From positions 1-27,237 of the forward strand of contig JAJYJL010000007.1 in assembly GCA_021789565.1 (NCBI GenBank): a stretch of DNA of 27,237 nt, read 5' to 3'. The notes beneath the pieces are model-generated. The model searched no databases. It worked only from the letters and a program-made list of their open reading frames with translations, and had not been told where the DNA came from. The position numbers and the translations under genes were made by a program. The stretch is from Acidobacteriota bacterium. GTDB taxonomy: Bacteria > Acidobacteriota > Terriglobia > UBA7540. How positions within the stretch are numbered: position 1 is the first letter of the stretch; each line of letters starts with the position of its first letter. Shown here in pieces: positions 16,694-25,199 of the stretch.

Positions 16694-17620
16694 TTAAAGC
16701 CTTCCAAACTTGAACCACGCATCGATAATGTTCTTTCCCGTGTAGACAACCGTCCGCTCATCCATACGCCGACTGGCACGGCGGGGCCCGGGGCCCGGAA
16801 CGCCCGTAGTGGTGTACTCCACTTTCACTTCAATCGGGCCTTCAACCCGGTAAGGCTTGAATTCCGCAAGGCGCTTCATGCTGCGTTCGGCCTTCTTGCG
16901 AATTAGATCGCAGGCGACAGCGTGCGGAAGCGTAAAACCAGCCGTCGGGCTGACTCCGGCCTTGACTTCCGCACACTCTGTCTGTGGAATTAATTCCCGA
17001 ATCTCTTTGCACGCGGCCGAGTCACCGGCCAGCATGATCGCTGGAACATCCATCACACCGGCAATCATGGCCCGAATTCCTATCTCGCCCACAAGCCTGC
17101 CGTTCACCCAGATGTTTTGAATGTTAAAGAAATAGGAGTGCGGAAGGACGCTGTTCTCCGCCCCGGCCATCGCGTGCTGGCCCACAAAGACGATGGCGCT
17201 GAAGGTGGAATCGAATTCACGAATGGGGGGAATGGGCGAGCCTATCAGGAGGCGCGCCTGGGGATGAATATCACTGGCGGAAAGTGACTCGCCTCCGTCG
17301 TGGCCGTCCCACACCACCACTTCGGTGGCGCCCCCGGCCATCAGACCTTCGACAGCCGCGTTGACTTCACCCGTCAGTAACTGTTGTGATTCCTGCCAGC
17401 GGGGACTCTTCAGCGGGTTACACTGCTCAGCCCAGTTAAAGATCCCGTCCACGCCTTCCATGTCAGACATGATCAGGACCTTGCGAGCATTTGGGGCTTC
17501 GGCTGGAAGTTCGACCCCCTCGGCTGCGGAAGGAACGGCCTGAACGGCCGCAATGCCCACACCGGTCGCAGCGGTCTTCCTAAAGAAATCCCTGCGGCTG
17601 ATTCCTTCTCTATCCGTCAT
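16694..17620 (-). CDS. M55 family D-aminopeptidase (DppA-like) with Tat signal
   Basis: 308 residues. A Tat signal (S-R-R-D-F-F-R-K, Arg9-Arg10, then an Ala/Val-rich stretch) precedes a DppA-like domain. Metal ligands of Bacillus DppA (D8, E10, H60, H104, E133) match D53 and E55 in S-D-M-E-G, H107 in D-G-H, H149 in G-Q-H-A and E179 in V-G-E-I-G. Members are zinc aminopeptidases, mostly for D-amino-acid peptides, and form decamers. DppA itself is cytoplasmic, so the Tat signal is notable. The ATG at 17620 is used because it begins the Tat signal; a GTG at 17689 lies inside the upstream gene. The gene follows the sugar isomerase gene by 44 bases and is probably in the same operon. Confidence 0.88.
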   Translation of the reverse strand: MTDREGISRRDFFRKTAATGVGIAAVQAVPSAAEGVELPAEAPNARKVLIMSDMEGVDGIFNWAEQCNPLKSPRWQESQQLLTGEVNAAVEGLMAGGATEVVVWDGHDGGESLSASDIHPQARLLIGSPIPPIREFDSTFSAIVFVGQHAMAGAENSVLPHSYFFNIQNIWVNGRLVGEIGIRAMIAGVMDVPAIMLAGDSAACKEIRELIPQTECAEVKAGVSPTAGFTLPHAVACDLIRKKAERSMKRLAEFKPYRVEGPIEVKVEYTTTGVPGPGPRRASRRMDERTVVYTGKNIIDAWFKFGRL

Positions 17621-17664
17621 ATGGATCGGTTGGACTGTGCCCCAGGACGCCCGTAACGCGCGGG

Positions 17665-18609
17665 TCAGACGGTTGAGTATTTCCTGCACAGTGTCTTGAT
17701 TTTGTCCATCAGCTTGGGAACGCCCGTCAAGGAATCTTCCTTGCCCTCATACTCGGCTGACATGAAGCCTTTGTAGCCGGCTTCGGCAAAAAGTCGCCAG
17801 ACTCGATCCATATCCACCGGCGACCCGTTCTCAAAGCGGTCACGGATGTGGGCATGCGTGGCATAAGGAAGGCAGGCCTTGATCTGGGCATAAGCGTCCG
17901 CAGTGGGCGTGGCCACAAAGTTCGTGATATCCAGGTTGATGCCCGCATAAGGCGAATCCACCCGGTGCATGATTTCAACGCAGATGTCGGCGTTTTGCGT
18001 CACACCCTGGTGATCTTCAATGCCCAGCGTGATCCCCTTTTTGCCGGAATAGTCGGCGGCAGGCTTCATCACCTCCACCACCCAGTCGGTCCCCTGCTTT
18101 ACCGTGGCGCCCTTCGGCAGCGGGCCACCGAAAATCCGCAGGTGCGAAGCTCCCAGACGGTCCGTCACATCCACCCACTTCTTGATGTCCGCCAGCACCT
18201 TGCGCCGCTCGGCGGCAGTGCCCTGGACCATGCTGGAACCGCACGCAGCGCCCGAAAATGGAATTCCTTTTCTGAAAGCCAGGTGCCGCAGGTTTTCCAG
18301 GTAGCCAGGGTCCGTGGACTTGAACCAGTAAACCGTCATGTCCGCACCCACCGAGCCCAACTCCACCACCTTGTCCAGAAATTCCGGATAGGTCATCGTT
18401 CCTTTTTCAAGATGATCGTGGTAGGAATACGCGCAGCAGCCGGGCAGAAGTCGGGGCTCGTGCGAGGCAAATTCGGTGGACGCCGAGGGAGTCGCTTTAC
18501 CTGAGGCTGGCTTGTTTTCTGTCTGCGGAGCGCACCCAACTGTGAGCGCTCCTGCTACGGCCAGGCCACCCGTCTTTAGAAATCCTCTTCGCGCTATTTT
18601 GTCAGTCAT
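17665..18609 (-). CDS. Tat-exported sugar phosphate isomerase/epimerase-like TIM barrel
   Basis: 314 residues. It begins with a Tat motif (A-R-R-G-F-L-K) and a hydrophobic stretch ending in T-V-G-C (Cys26), so it is probably a Tat-exported lipoprotein. The remainder is a xylose-isomerase-like TIM barrel. Likely divalent-metal ligands are Glu198 (G-I-E-D-H), Asp227 (N-L-D-I-T-N), His254 (H-A-H-I-R-D) and Glu286 (S-A-E-Y-E-G). Family members interconvert aldo/keto or epimeric sugars; many exported forms sit beside Gfo/Idh/MocA enzymes, as here (upstream gene, 107-base gap). A purine-rich AGAGAAGAGAA precedes the ATG. The family is clear; the substrate is unknown. Confidence 0.88.
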   Translation of the reverse strand: MTDKIARRGFLKTGGLAVAGALTVGCAPQTENKPASGKATPSASTEFASHEPRLLPGCCAYSYHDHLEKGTMTYPEFLDKVVELGSVGADMTVYWFKSTDPGYLENLRHLAFRKGIPFSGAACGSSMVQGTAAERRKVLADIKKWVDVTDRLGASHLRIFGGPLPKGATVKQGTDWVVEVMKPAADYSGKKGITLGIEDHQGVTQNADICVEIMHRVDSPYAGINLDITNFVATPTADAYAQIKACLPYATHAHIRDRFENGSPVDMDRVWRLFAEAGYKGFMSAEYEGKEDSLTGVPKLMDKIKTLCRKYSTV

Positions 18610-18716
18610 TATTCTCTTCTCTCTCGAAAAGATTGAAACCTATTAGGAACGAAACCTGTTCCGGCCCCTGCAGAAAAACCCCACTCATCCGGCGCAGCAG
18701 TCCCTCCCTGCGAGGA

Positions 18717-19946
18717 TCAAACGATCTGCTCCGTTTCGGCGTCCCAGTGGACTTCCCTTCCCTGCCTGTAGGAAGCAACGGCCATCTGGCAGGCAATCGC
18801 GGAGCGGTAACCAATTTCAAATGGACAGTCAGGGGTTTTCCTGCTGCGCACACAGTCAAAGAAATTCCGCATGTGGAGGTCCGTCTCGCTTCCGCCACCG
18901 ACGATGTCCGCCGGGGTCGCCTCCCCGCCAGCAGCGCCGCCGCTACGAGAACCTTTGGGAACGTAGGTTACGGTATCATTCCTCTCGTCTCTGACCACCG
19001 CGCCTTCGCTACCCAGCACTTCCTCGTCGGCATCGTAGTAACTGCTGCCGAACCCGGAATTCCACGTAAATAAAATCTTTTCCGGCAGGGCCATGGAAAC
19101 ATCCATAGTGTCAGGCACCTGCATCCCGGGTGAGAAGTAGTTGGCGCCGGCCATACTCACCCGTTCCGGAATCTGAAGGTCCATCGCCTTGAACCAGAAG
19201 CCCACCTGATGAACAAAGTTTTCAAACACGTTGCCGCCCGAATAGTCCCAGTAAAAGCGCCAGTTCATATAACGGTTGGGATCAAAAGGATGAAGGGCTG
19301 CCTCACCCTCAAACTGCTTCCACTCTATATGCTGGGCATCGCAATCAGAAGGAATCGGCCGCTTCCAGCCACCGTATGGCGCATTGCGATACATGTGGGA
19401 GTGGATGGCCGAAATTCTGCCCATCGGCTTGATATGGACAAGTTCCCTCGCGCGTACCTGTGCCTGGCTGCTGGTGGACTGGATGCCCACCTGCACAACG
19501 CGGTCGGATGCCAGAAACGCGTGCCGCATGCGGCGGGCATGATCGGGATTAAACGCCATGGTCTTTTCCTGGTAAACATCCTTGCCTGCCTGGATGGCCG
19601 GAACAAAATTGAGCGCGTGCTGGTGTTGCGGAGTCGCAATCAGCACTGCGTCAATGCTCTTGTCGTCCAGCAGTCGGCGGAAATCGGAATAAGTCCTCAC
19701 GCCCGGGGCAATTGCTTTTGCCTGATCGAGCCGCCGCGTATACACATCGGCCACCGCAACCGCCTCGGTGTTGGGAGCCTTGATGGCAGCCTTGAAAATG
19801 GCCTGACCACGGCCGCCGGCGCCGATCAACCCGAAGCGAATCCGGTCATTTGCCCCTAGAATGCGACTCGCCGAATTCAATCCTGAAACCGCCATGGCGG
19901 TACCGCCTCCCAGAACTTGCTGTATAAAACTTCGTCGATCCGACAT
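18717..19946 (-). CDS. Tat-exported Gfo/Idh/MocA family oxidoreductase
   Basis: 409 residues. The Tat motif D-R-R-S-F-I-Q (Arg4-Arg5) is followed by a short hydrophobic stretch. The Rossmann domain has G-L-I-G-A-G-G-R-G-Q (about 39-48), the strand A-V-L-I-A-T-P-Q-H-Q-H, and the catalytic-Lys motif E-K (127-128), here in E-K-T-M in place of the common E-K-P. The C-terminal alpha/beta domain is complete. Exported members, like Zymomonas glucose-fructose oxidoreductase, fold with tightly bound NAD(P) before Tat export and oxidise or isomerise sugars in the periplasm. AGGAGG lies 4 bases before the ATG at 19946 and only 1 before the ATG at 19949, so 19946 is preferred. Substrate unknown. Confidence 0.9.
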   Translation of the reverse strand: MSDRRSFIQQVLGGGTAMAVSGLNSASRILGANDRIRFGLIGAGGRGQAIFKAAIKAPNTEAVAVADVYTRRLDQAKAIAPGVRTYSDFRRLLDDKSIDAVLIATPQHQHALNFVPAIQAGKDVYQEKTMAFNPDHARRMRHAFLASDRVVQVGIQSTSSQAQVRARELVHIKPMGRISAIHSHMYRNAPYGGWKRPIPSDCDAQHIEWKQFEGEAALHPFDPNRYMNWRFYWDYSGGNVFENFVHQVGFWFKAMDLQIPERVSMAGANYFSPGMQVPDTMDVSMALPEKILFTWNSGFGSSYYDADEEVLGSEGAVVRDERNDTVTYVPKGSRSGGAAGGEATPADIVGGGSETDLHMRNFFDCVRSRKTPDCPFEIGYRSAIACQMAVASYRQGREVHWDAETEQIV

Positions 19947-20220
19947 CATGCCTCCTGTTGGTGGTCCATTTCAAATTTGCGAAGGTCGGGTTCTCGCATT
20001 CTGGATGGTGTGTGTTTCATGCGTGGAACGTGCCAAACCAGTTTCTCCGGCAGGCACAAAACTTCACGCAAACGCTCTACTGCATTCGAGCTCCGTCAAC
20101 ATCCTCCCCTGATTTGAACCAGCCACATTTGGTACACCCAATAGCTACTGCAAGTCAAGGATGTCTTTGTTGATGGCCCAAACTTTGCAGCCTTTCACCT
20201 GCCCAAACATCCCGCAACCG
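19947..20220. other. Intergenic region before the Gfo/Idh/MocA gene
   Basis: About 270 bases between the RraA-like stop and the oxidoreductase start. On the minus strand TTGACT at 20153-20158 could be a -35, but no good -10 follows (TACCAA or TGTACC at best). The three Tat-signal genes may therefore have a separate weak promoter, or be read through from the MFS promoter. Confidence 0.4.
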
Positions 20221-20904
20221 TCAAAAGCGGCCATACTTCCGATAAGCGTCCACGGGATGAACACCCTCCAGAATCGCTTTGCGGACAAGGTTTTCGGTAT
20301 TTACCACTTCTTCTGACTTCTCGAGGACTTCGAGCGTGATCTCCCTTGGAACCACGACAACTCCATCCTTGTCGCCCACGATAAAATCGCCTCGCCGGAC
20401 GACCACCTTTCCGATCCTGATCTCCTTGCCATAGGAAATCAGTTTCCATCGGCCCATCACGTCGGCCGGGGTCCGATAGCGGCAGAAAACGGGAAATCCC
20501 AGCTTGAGAATATAATCGATATCGCGCGCGCCTCCGTCAATCACCGCCCCCCTGGCGCCGCGAAATTTGGCGGTCTCCGCGGAAAGCTCGCCGATGTGCG
20601 CGCTGACGTTGTCGTGAGGCTGGGAAACGATCACGTCGCCGTTGTGCAGGTCGCCGAGCATTTTGAGAATGGGCAGATAGACAACTTCGGGATCCGTGCT
20701 GTCTGTGGGCTCGCCTTCAACCGGCATGGCAATGCCTGCAACACGCTGATCCATGGTCAGCGCCTGGATGGAAGGTGGCAGAACCCGGTTGCGGTGGCCC
20801 ATTTCGTCCAGTACGTCTGAAATGGCCCCCGTATAGATCACTGAAAAACGCCGGCAAACGTCATCGACGTCAAAATCGACAATTTGACCTTCCTGTTGCT
20901 CCAC
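20221..20904 (-). CDS. RraA-like / 4-hydroxy-4-methyl-2-oxoglutarate aldolase family protein
   Basis: 227 residues with the RraA/HMG-aldolase core: S-D-V-L-D-E-M, G-E-L-S-A-E-T-A (105-112), and G-A-V-I-D-G-G-A-R-D (119-128), whose Arg127-Asp128 pair is the substrate and Mg2+ site of the aldolase branch. True RNase E inhibitors share the fold but are about 160 residues; this longer form and its sugar-catabolic neighbours favour a 2-keto-acid aldolase or decarboxylase role in the cytoplasm. The start is GTG at 20904 with AGGAGGAGG 7 bases upstream; the nearer ATG at 20911 is out of frame. The MFS gene lies 84 bases upstream in the same direction, so uptake and cleavage of a sugar acid is plausible. 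Confidence 0.88.
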   Translation of the reverse strand: MEQQEGQIVDFDVDDVCRRFSVIYTGAISDVLDEMGHRNRVLPPSIQALTMDQRVAGIAMPVEGEPTDSTDPEVVYLPILKMLGDLHNGDVIVSQPHDNVSAHIGELSAETAKFRGARGAVIDGGARDIDYILKLGFPVFCRYRTPADVMGRWKLISYGKEIRIGKVVVRRGDFIVGDKDGVVVVPREITLEVLEKSEEVVNTENLVRKAILEGVHPVDAYRKYGRF

Positions 20905-20988
20905 GAGACATCCTCCTCCTGATAATTCTCAAGACCGGCACTTGCGCAGGGCACCCGGCGTGCATTATTACTTTTGTGCGGGAAATCG

Positions 20989-22257
20989 TCAGGCTTCCTT
21001 GACGCTTGCCGTAATGGGTTTTCGAGAAGCGCTAACAAGCATGGTGAGCAGAGCACCCAGCAGAAAGCCAACGCCCAGCGCCGCCAGGCCGTATCCATAA
21101 TTACCGGTCTTCTCCCGTAAATATCCGACAACTACGGGCCCGAAGTAGCCGCCCAGATTGCCCAGAGCATTGATCAAGCCCATGGCGGAACCGCTGACTG
21201 ACTTAGGCAGCGTTTCAGAGGGAATGGCCCAGAAGGCCCCCAGAGCTCCGAATGACCCCGCACCCACCACCGTAATCGCAATAAAGGAAAGCACGAATGA
21301 ATGCGGACTTAAGATGACACTGGCCAGCATAAACGCGCCACCCCAGGCCAATGCTCCGGAAACATGTCGCTTGCGCTCACGTTTTTTGTCGGAATGCCGG
21401 GAAACTAATACCATTCCGATTCCGGTCACGATAAAAGGAACCGCAAAAAGAATACCCACCGTCAGGTCGCTCAGGCGCTTCTCACTGTGGAGAACGCTCG
21501 GCAGCCAGAAGAGGTAGCCATAATTCCCGCTGTTGAGCGTGAAATAAATGACCACCAGCAAGAGCACCTGCGGATGAAGCAAAACTTTGAGAAACGGCTC
21601 CGGCTTTTCTGGGTTCAATTCCGTGTTTTCACGTTCCAGCGTCGTCTCCAGGAACTCTCGTTCCTCGCCCGAGATCCAGCCGGCCTGGTGCGGCAGGTCG
21701 GAGATAAATATAAGCCAGATAATCAGCCACGCAAAAGGCAGCGCCCCTTCAGAAATCAGCATCACACGCCAGCCCCATCGTCCGAGAATCCAGCCGGAAA
21801 CGGGCGAAGAAACCACCACGGCCATAGGCAGGCACAACATCCAGTAAGCGTTGGCGCGGGCGCGCTCCGGCCGTGGAAACCAGTGCGCCAGCAGCACCAG
21901 CGTGGCCGGCCACACACCGCCCTCAGCGATGCCGAGAACAAAACGCATCACCCAGAACTCTTCCCCGGTACGCGCCAGGCCGCAGACTACCGCGGCGGCG
22001 CCCCAGCAGACCAGCAGGATGCTGATAAACTTCTTGGCGCTCCAGTGCTCTGCCAGGTAGCCGCCCGGAATCTGAAGCAGCAAGTAGCCCCAGAAAAAAA
22101 TTCCGGCTGCACTGCCGGCCTGCGCAGGATTCATGTGAAGGTCGTGACTGATGGAAGGCAGGGCCAGAGAAATATTCGTCCGGTCGACGAACGCGATCGT
22201 ATACATGATAAAGGCGACCGGAATGATGTGCTGCCAGCGCTTTTCGGGAATATCCAT
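20989..22257 (-). CDS. MFS transporter, anion:cation symporter (ACS) type
   Basis: 422 residues with 12 predicted transmembrane helices in two halves split by a cytoplasmic loop (about 190-220). F-V-D-R-T-N-I-S-L-A-L-P in helix 1 and G-Y-L-L-L-Q-I-P-G-G-Y-L-A-E are diagnostic of the ACS branch, which takes up organic anions such as glucarate, galactonate, hexuronates or phthalate with protons. The start at 22257 begins at the family N-terminus. No ribosome site is visible and the promoter -10 ends only 11 bases upstream, so the mRNA may be nearly leaderless. A palindrome overlaps the promoter, suggesting control by a repressor not encoded in this window. It heads a run of five same-strand genes. 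Substrate unknown. Confidence 0.9.
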   Translation of the reverse strand: MDIPEKRWQHIIPVAFIMYTIAFVDRTNISLALPSISHDLHMNPAQAGSAAGIFFWGYLLLQIPGGYLAEHWSAKKFISILLVCWGAAAVVCGLARTGEEFWVMRFVLGIAEGGVWPATLVLLAHWFPRPERARANAYWMLCLPMAVVVSSPVSGWILGRWGWRVMLISEGALPFAWLIIWLIFISDLPHQAGWISGEEREFLETTLERENTELNPEKPEPFLKVLLHPQVLLLVVIYFTLNSGNYGYLFWLPSVLHSEKRLSDLTVGILFAVPFIVTGIGMVLVSRHSDKKRERKRHVSGALAWGGAFMLASVILSPHSFVLSFIAITVVGAGSFGALGAFWAIPSETLPKSVSGSAMGLINALGNLGGYFGPVVVGYLREKTGNYGYGLAALGVGFLLGALLTMLVSASRKPITASVKEA

Positions 22258-22268
22258 GAGCGGGCAGG

Positions 22269-22296
22269 ATTATAACAGACTCTTGTGGATTCACAA
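22269..22296 (-). promoter_or_regulatory. MFS promoter with overlapping palindromic operator
   Basis: On the minus strand, TTGTGA (22291-22296), a 16-base spacer and a perfect TATAAT (22269-22274). A dyad TTGTG-GATT-CACAA (22283-22296) covers the -35 and the adjacent spacer, a classic repressor position. The predicted start near 22262 is only about 5 bases before the ATG. Confidence 0.58.
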
Positions 22297-22391
22297 TTGC
22301 TAAGTGACCGGGCTGGGGAAATTAACAGGGAGGAAATCTGCGGAACACTCGCCCGCAGCACCCACAGCCAGGAATCTGCGGTGCTCGCGGA

Positions 22392-22709
22392 TCACGTCCG
22401 GGTGTTGCGCTTCTCGTAATTTTCCTTGCAGTTCTTTGAGCAGAAGTGGACGACATGACCGTCCTCCACCAGACGGTGTGACACTTCAGTCGAAACAAAC
22501 ATGCCGCACACGGGGTCCCGGGCCGCCCGGCCCTGGGTTGCACCGCGCGTCGCATTTTCTCCATTGCGGCGAGAGCCGTTGGCGCTCCTCGGCGCTCCGC
22601 CCAGTATCCCACGGATCGTCCTGGAGATGGCGTAGACCATCCCGATCATAAAGACCAGGTCCATGATGGCGTCAATTAAACGTGCCACGGTAGATATGAC
22701 GGCGCCCAA
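22392..22709 (-). CDS. Small membrane protein with YHS-like metal-binding domain
   Basis: Up to 105 residues: a hydrophobic helix near the N-terminus (about residues 8-36), a basic Gly/Arg-rich linker, and a C-terminal YHS/TRASH-like motif with D-P-V-C-G-M-F-V (Cys68) and H-F-C-S-K-N-C-K-E-N-Y (Cys90, Cys94). Such domains bind a metal ion, often copper or zinc, but the function of stand-alone copies is unknown. The first in-frame start is TTG at 22709, with AAGG 12 bases upstream; an ATG at 22664 is an alternative that would begin right at the helix. The gene lies 24 bases after the small TPR gene and is probably cotranscribed. Confidence 0.72.
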   Translation of the reverse strand: MGAVISTVARLIDAIMDLVFMIGMVYAISRTIRGILGGAPRSANGSRRNGENATRGATQGRAARDPVCGMFVSTEVSHRLVEDGHVVHFCSKNCKENYEKRNTRT

Positions 22710-22733
22710 CCGGGGGAGGATGCCTTGTGTCCG

Positions 22734-23381
22734 CTAGGGCCTCTTGGCGGAGCCGACACTCCCCAGGGCTGCGTCCAATTTTCCCTTGATATCTTTCAAG
22801 CCCGGATAACCCGGGTTCTGCCGGTTGAGTTCACTCCAATATTTTTTGGCAGCCTGCAAGTCGTGAGTTCCCTCAAGGTTCACGACAATCAGGTTGAAGA
22901 TGGTCGGCTGATGGTTCGGATTCAAGGCAAGAGCTTTCTTATATTCAGTGATGGCCTGCTGGGGCTGGCCCGTGTAGAAATAACATGTGCCCAGGTCTGT
23001 CCGAGCGTTGACGTTTCCGGAATCTAACCGGAGCGAACGCTCGTACCACTCAATAGCCAGGCTGTAATAGCGCTTGTCATAAAGGTAGTTGGCCAATTCC
23101 AGTGGAATCTGGGAATCCTGAGGGTTCTGCCTGGCGCGCTGCTCATAACTCTCAATCATTTTCGCCACTTCCATCGGCGGGTGACCGTTGGGAAGACCGG
23201 TGGCAGGATCAATGTCGGCCCCGGCTGCAGCGCCCATCGCCCCGGCAGGAGAGACAGAGGCGCTTGCCGCAGTAACTGCCGCTGCGGGCACATTCACCTG
23301 CCGCTCCGACTTGTAAATAAAACCTGCCAGAAATCCCACGCTGAAAAAGATGACCGCCGTAACAATGGTTTCGATTTTCAC
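22734..23381 (-). CDS. Small membrane-anchored TPR protein
   Basis: 215 residues. One N-terminal transmembrane helix (I-V-T-A-V-I-F-F-S-V-G-F-L-A-G-F-I) is followed by an Ala-rich linker and three to four TPR units (about 85-205): L-A-N-Y-L-Y-D-K-R-Y-Y-S-L-A-I-E-W-Y, T-D-L-G-T-C-Y-F-Y-T-G, A-L-A-L-N-P-N-H-Q-P. The architecture resembles TPR subunits that sit in the periplasm and bind partner proteins, for example in cytochrome c maturation (CcmH/NrfG-like), but there is no ccm context here. The start is uncertain: GTG at 23381 or TTG at 23399; no ATG is available. The downstream YHS-like gene follows after 24 bases. Confidence 0.83.
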   Translation of the reverse strand: MKIETIVTAVIFFSVGFLAGFIYKSERQVNVPAAAVTAASASVSPAGAMGAAAGADIDPATGLPNGHPPMEVAKMIESYEQRARQNPQDSQIPLELANYLYDKRYYSLAIEWYERSLRLDSGNVNARTDLGTCYFYTGQPQQAITEYKKALALNPNHQPTIFNLIVVNLEGTHDLQAAKKYWSELNRQNPGYPGLKDIKGKLDAALGSVGSAKRP

Positions 23382-23423
23382 TTTGTACTCACGCCTCAAT
23401 TCTCAAACTTCAATCTGGAGAAC

Positions 23424-23450
23424 TTTATAGTACGATATAAGGCTGGCCAA
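23424..23450 (-). promoter_or_regulatory. Possible promoter of the small TPR gene
   Basis: The minus strand has TATAAA (23424-23429) with TTGGCC (23445-23450) 15 bases upstream, a short spacer. The predicted start lies just before the TTG/GTG start codons. Tentative. Confidence 0.3.
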
Positions 23451-23694
23451 TGGTAGCAAGATCAAGCCGCCCTTCCTCTTTGCAAAGCTCAGCGAGGATG
23501 GAAGCGGCAACCCTTGGCCGGAACTTCGCAACAACCGTTTGCATACCGGTTTCGCCCAAGCCCGCCGCGTCATATGTCGCGGCGATCGCTTCCTGACAAA
23601 GCGGCGCGTTGCCGGCATCAGAAATTAAAAGTTTCATTCGGAAGCGGAACGGGTCGCTTTCAGAATGTTCCGCGTTTTCATTTCCAGTCATCAC
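23425..23694 (-). CDS. Possible small hypothetical protein (89 aa)
   Basis: An ATG-started frame in the 312-base gap between the divergent TPR and aldehyde dehydrogenase genes. Its composition is protein-like (M-K-L-L-I-S-D-A-G-N, then an Ala/Glu-rich helical stretch), whereas the other frames here give Arg/Pro/Ser-rich shadows. The internal ATG at 23640 is a second start candidate. I recognise no family. Against it: no clear ribosome site, and the aldehyde dehydrogenase promoter would have to lie inside this frame. It could be a relic. Confidence 0.33.
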   Translation of the reverse strand: MMTGNENAEHSESDPFRFRMKLLISDAGNAPLCQEAIAATYDAAGLGETGMQTVVAKFRPRVAASILAELCKEEGRLDLATIGQPYIVL

Positions 23695-23710
23695 CGCAGA
23701 GAGAGGTTCT

Positions 23711-25168
23711 ATGCCAGACGTTTATCGAAACCTGATCGCCGGCAAGTGGGTTGAATGCGCATCAAAGAAGACGTTCCCCAACATCAACCCGGCCAATATT
23801 GACGAAGTGCTCGGACACTTTCAGGCTTCCGGCGCTGAAGAAATACAGAGGGCCTGCGCCGAAGCCTCCAAAGCGCAACCCGCCTGGGCAGCGCTACCTG
23901 CCCCACTCCGCGGTGAATATTTGTTCAAGGCAGCCGAGTTGCTGGAATCCCGCCTCGACAAGATTGCGGAAGACATGACCCGCGAAGAAGGCAAGACACT
24001 GCCGGAGGCCAAAGGAGAAGTCAAGCGCGCCATCAATATTTTCCGTTATTTCGGCGGCGAGGGCGCCCGTTCGTTCAGCTACCAGATTCCCTCCGAACGC
24101 CCCAACGTTTTCTGTTACATGATGCGCAAGCCGCTCGGGGTGGTGGGACTGATCACGCCCTGGAATTTCCCCAGCGCGATTCCGGCCTGGAAGATGGCTC
24201 CGGCGCTGGTGGCAGGCAACACGGTGGTGATCAAGCCGGCGTCGCTGGCGCCGCTCAGCCCCTACCGCCTGGTCGAGGCACTGGTCGAGGCCGGCATTCC
24301 AGCGGGAGTGGTAAATTATGTTACCGGAAGCGGCAGCGGAGCCGGCAATGCATTGGTGGACCATCCGTCTATTCGCGCCATCTCCTTTACGGGTTCGTGC
24401 GGGGTTGGCAACGCCCTTCATAAGAAGCTGGCCGGGCGCAAGGTCCGTGTGCAACTTGAGATGGGCGGCAAAAACCCCACCGTAGTCCTGAAAGACACGG
24501 ACCTCGATTATGCCGCCGACATTCTCATCAATGGTGCATTCTTCTCAACCGGGCAGAAGTGCACCGCCTGCAGCCGCGCCATCATTGAAAAAGAAATTTA
24601 CAAGCCGCTGGTTGAAAAGCTGGTGGCAAAAACCAAGGCCCTAAAGGTTGGCAACGGCCTTGAGCCGGGAACCCAGATTGGTCCAGCGGTGGATGAGAAG
24701 CAGCTCGAAACCGACCTGAAGTATATTGAGATCGCCAGGAAGGAAGGGGCCAAGCTGCTGTGCGGTGGAAATCGTCTGACCGGAAGCATCTATGACAAAG
24801 GCTTTTTTATCGAACCGACGATTTTCGACGAGGTCAAGCCGGAGATGCGAATTGCCCAGGAAGAAGTCTTCGGGCCGGTGCTGGGATTGATGATGGCCAA
24901 TGACTTTGAAGATGCCATGCGACTGGCCAACGGCGTCCAGTTCGGACTTTCCGCTTCCATCGTTTCTCGGGACCTTACCCGTGTTCATCAGTTCATTAAC
25001 GGCATTGAGGCGGGTCTCATCACCATCAACCTGCCCACGGCTGGAGTAGAATACCAACTTCCATTTGGTGGCACCAAGGAATCCAGCTTCGGCATGCGCG
25101 AGCAAGGTCCGCTGGCGCTCGACTTTTATACCGAATCGCGTACAGTCTATATGAAATACACGCAATGA
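23711..25168 (+). CDS. NAD(P)-dependent aldehyde dehydrogenase, 2-oxoglutarate-semialdehyde type
   Basis: 485 residues, the standard ALDH length. The oxyanion-hole Asn152 in P-W-N-F-P, general base Glu250 in L-E-M-G-G-K-N-P and nucleophile Cys284 in G-Q-K-C-T-A are all present, with the E-E-V-F-G-P-V cofactor motif later. The [10 protein letters not shown] start and the G-Q-K-C-T-A-C-S-R and [15 protein letters not shown] segments resemble alpha-ketoglutarate semialdehyde (2,5-dioxopentanoate) dehydrogenases, the last step of non-phosphorylating pentose and sugar-acid pathways. The ATG at 23711 is preferred; the frame opens at 23609, but the extra 34 residues do not resemble the family. The U32-like gene follows after 31 bases. 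Exact aldehyde inferred. Confidence 0.88.
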   Translation: MPDVYRNLIAGKWVECASKKTFPNINPANIDEVLGHFQASGAEEIQRACAEASKAQPAWAALPAPLRGEYLFKAAELLESRLDKIAEDMTREEGKTLPEAKGEVKRAINIFRYFGGEGARSFSYQIPSERPNVFCYMMRKPLGVVGLITPWNFPSAIPAWKMAPALVAGNTVVIKPASLAPLSPYRLVEALVEAGIPAGVVNYVTGSGSGAGNALVDHPSIRAISFTGSCGVGNALHKKLAGRKVRVQLEMGGKNPTVVLKDTDLDYAADILINGAFFSTGQKCTACSRAIIEKEIYKPLVEKLVAKTKALKVGNGLEPGTQIGPAVDEKQLETDLKYIEIARKEGAKLLCGGNRLTGSIYDKGFFIEPTIFDEVKPEMRIAQEEVFGPVLGLMMANDFEDAMRLANGVQFGLSASIVSRDLTRVHQFINGIEAGLITINLPTAGVEYQLPFGGTKESSFGMREQGPLALDFYTESRTVYMKYTQ

Positions 25169-25199
25169 GCAGAATCCGGCAGGTCACCAGGAGAATGCC

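Noticed and set aside
20108..20126. tRNA T-arm-like sequence on the minus strand
   Set aside because: The flanking bases do not pair into a 5-bp T stem and no acceptor or anticodon arm is found.
21487..22275. 262-codon plus-strand frame
   Set aside because: Antisense to the MFS transporter with its 12 helices; very rich in Arg/His/Pro/Gln.
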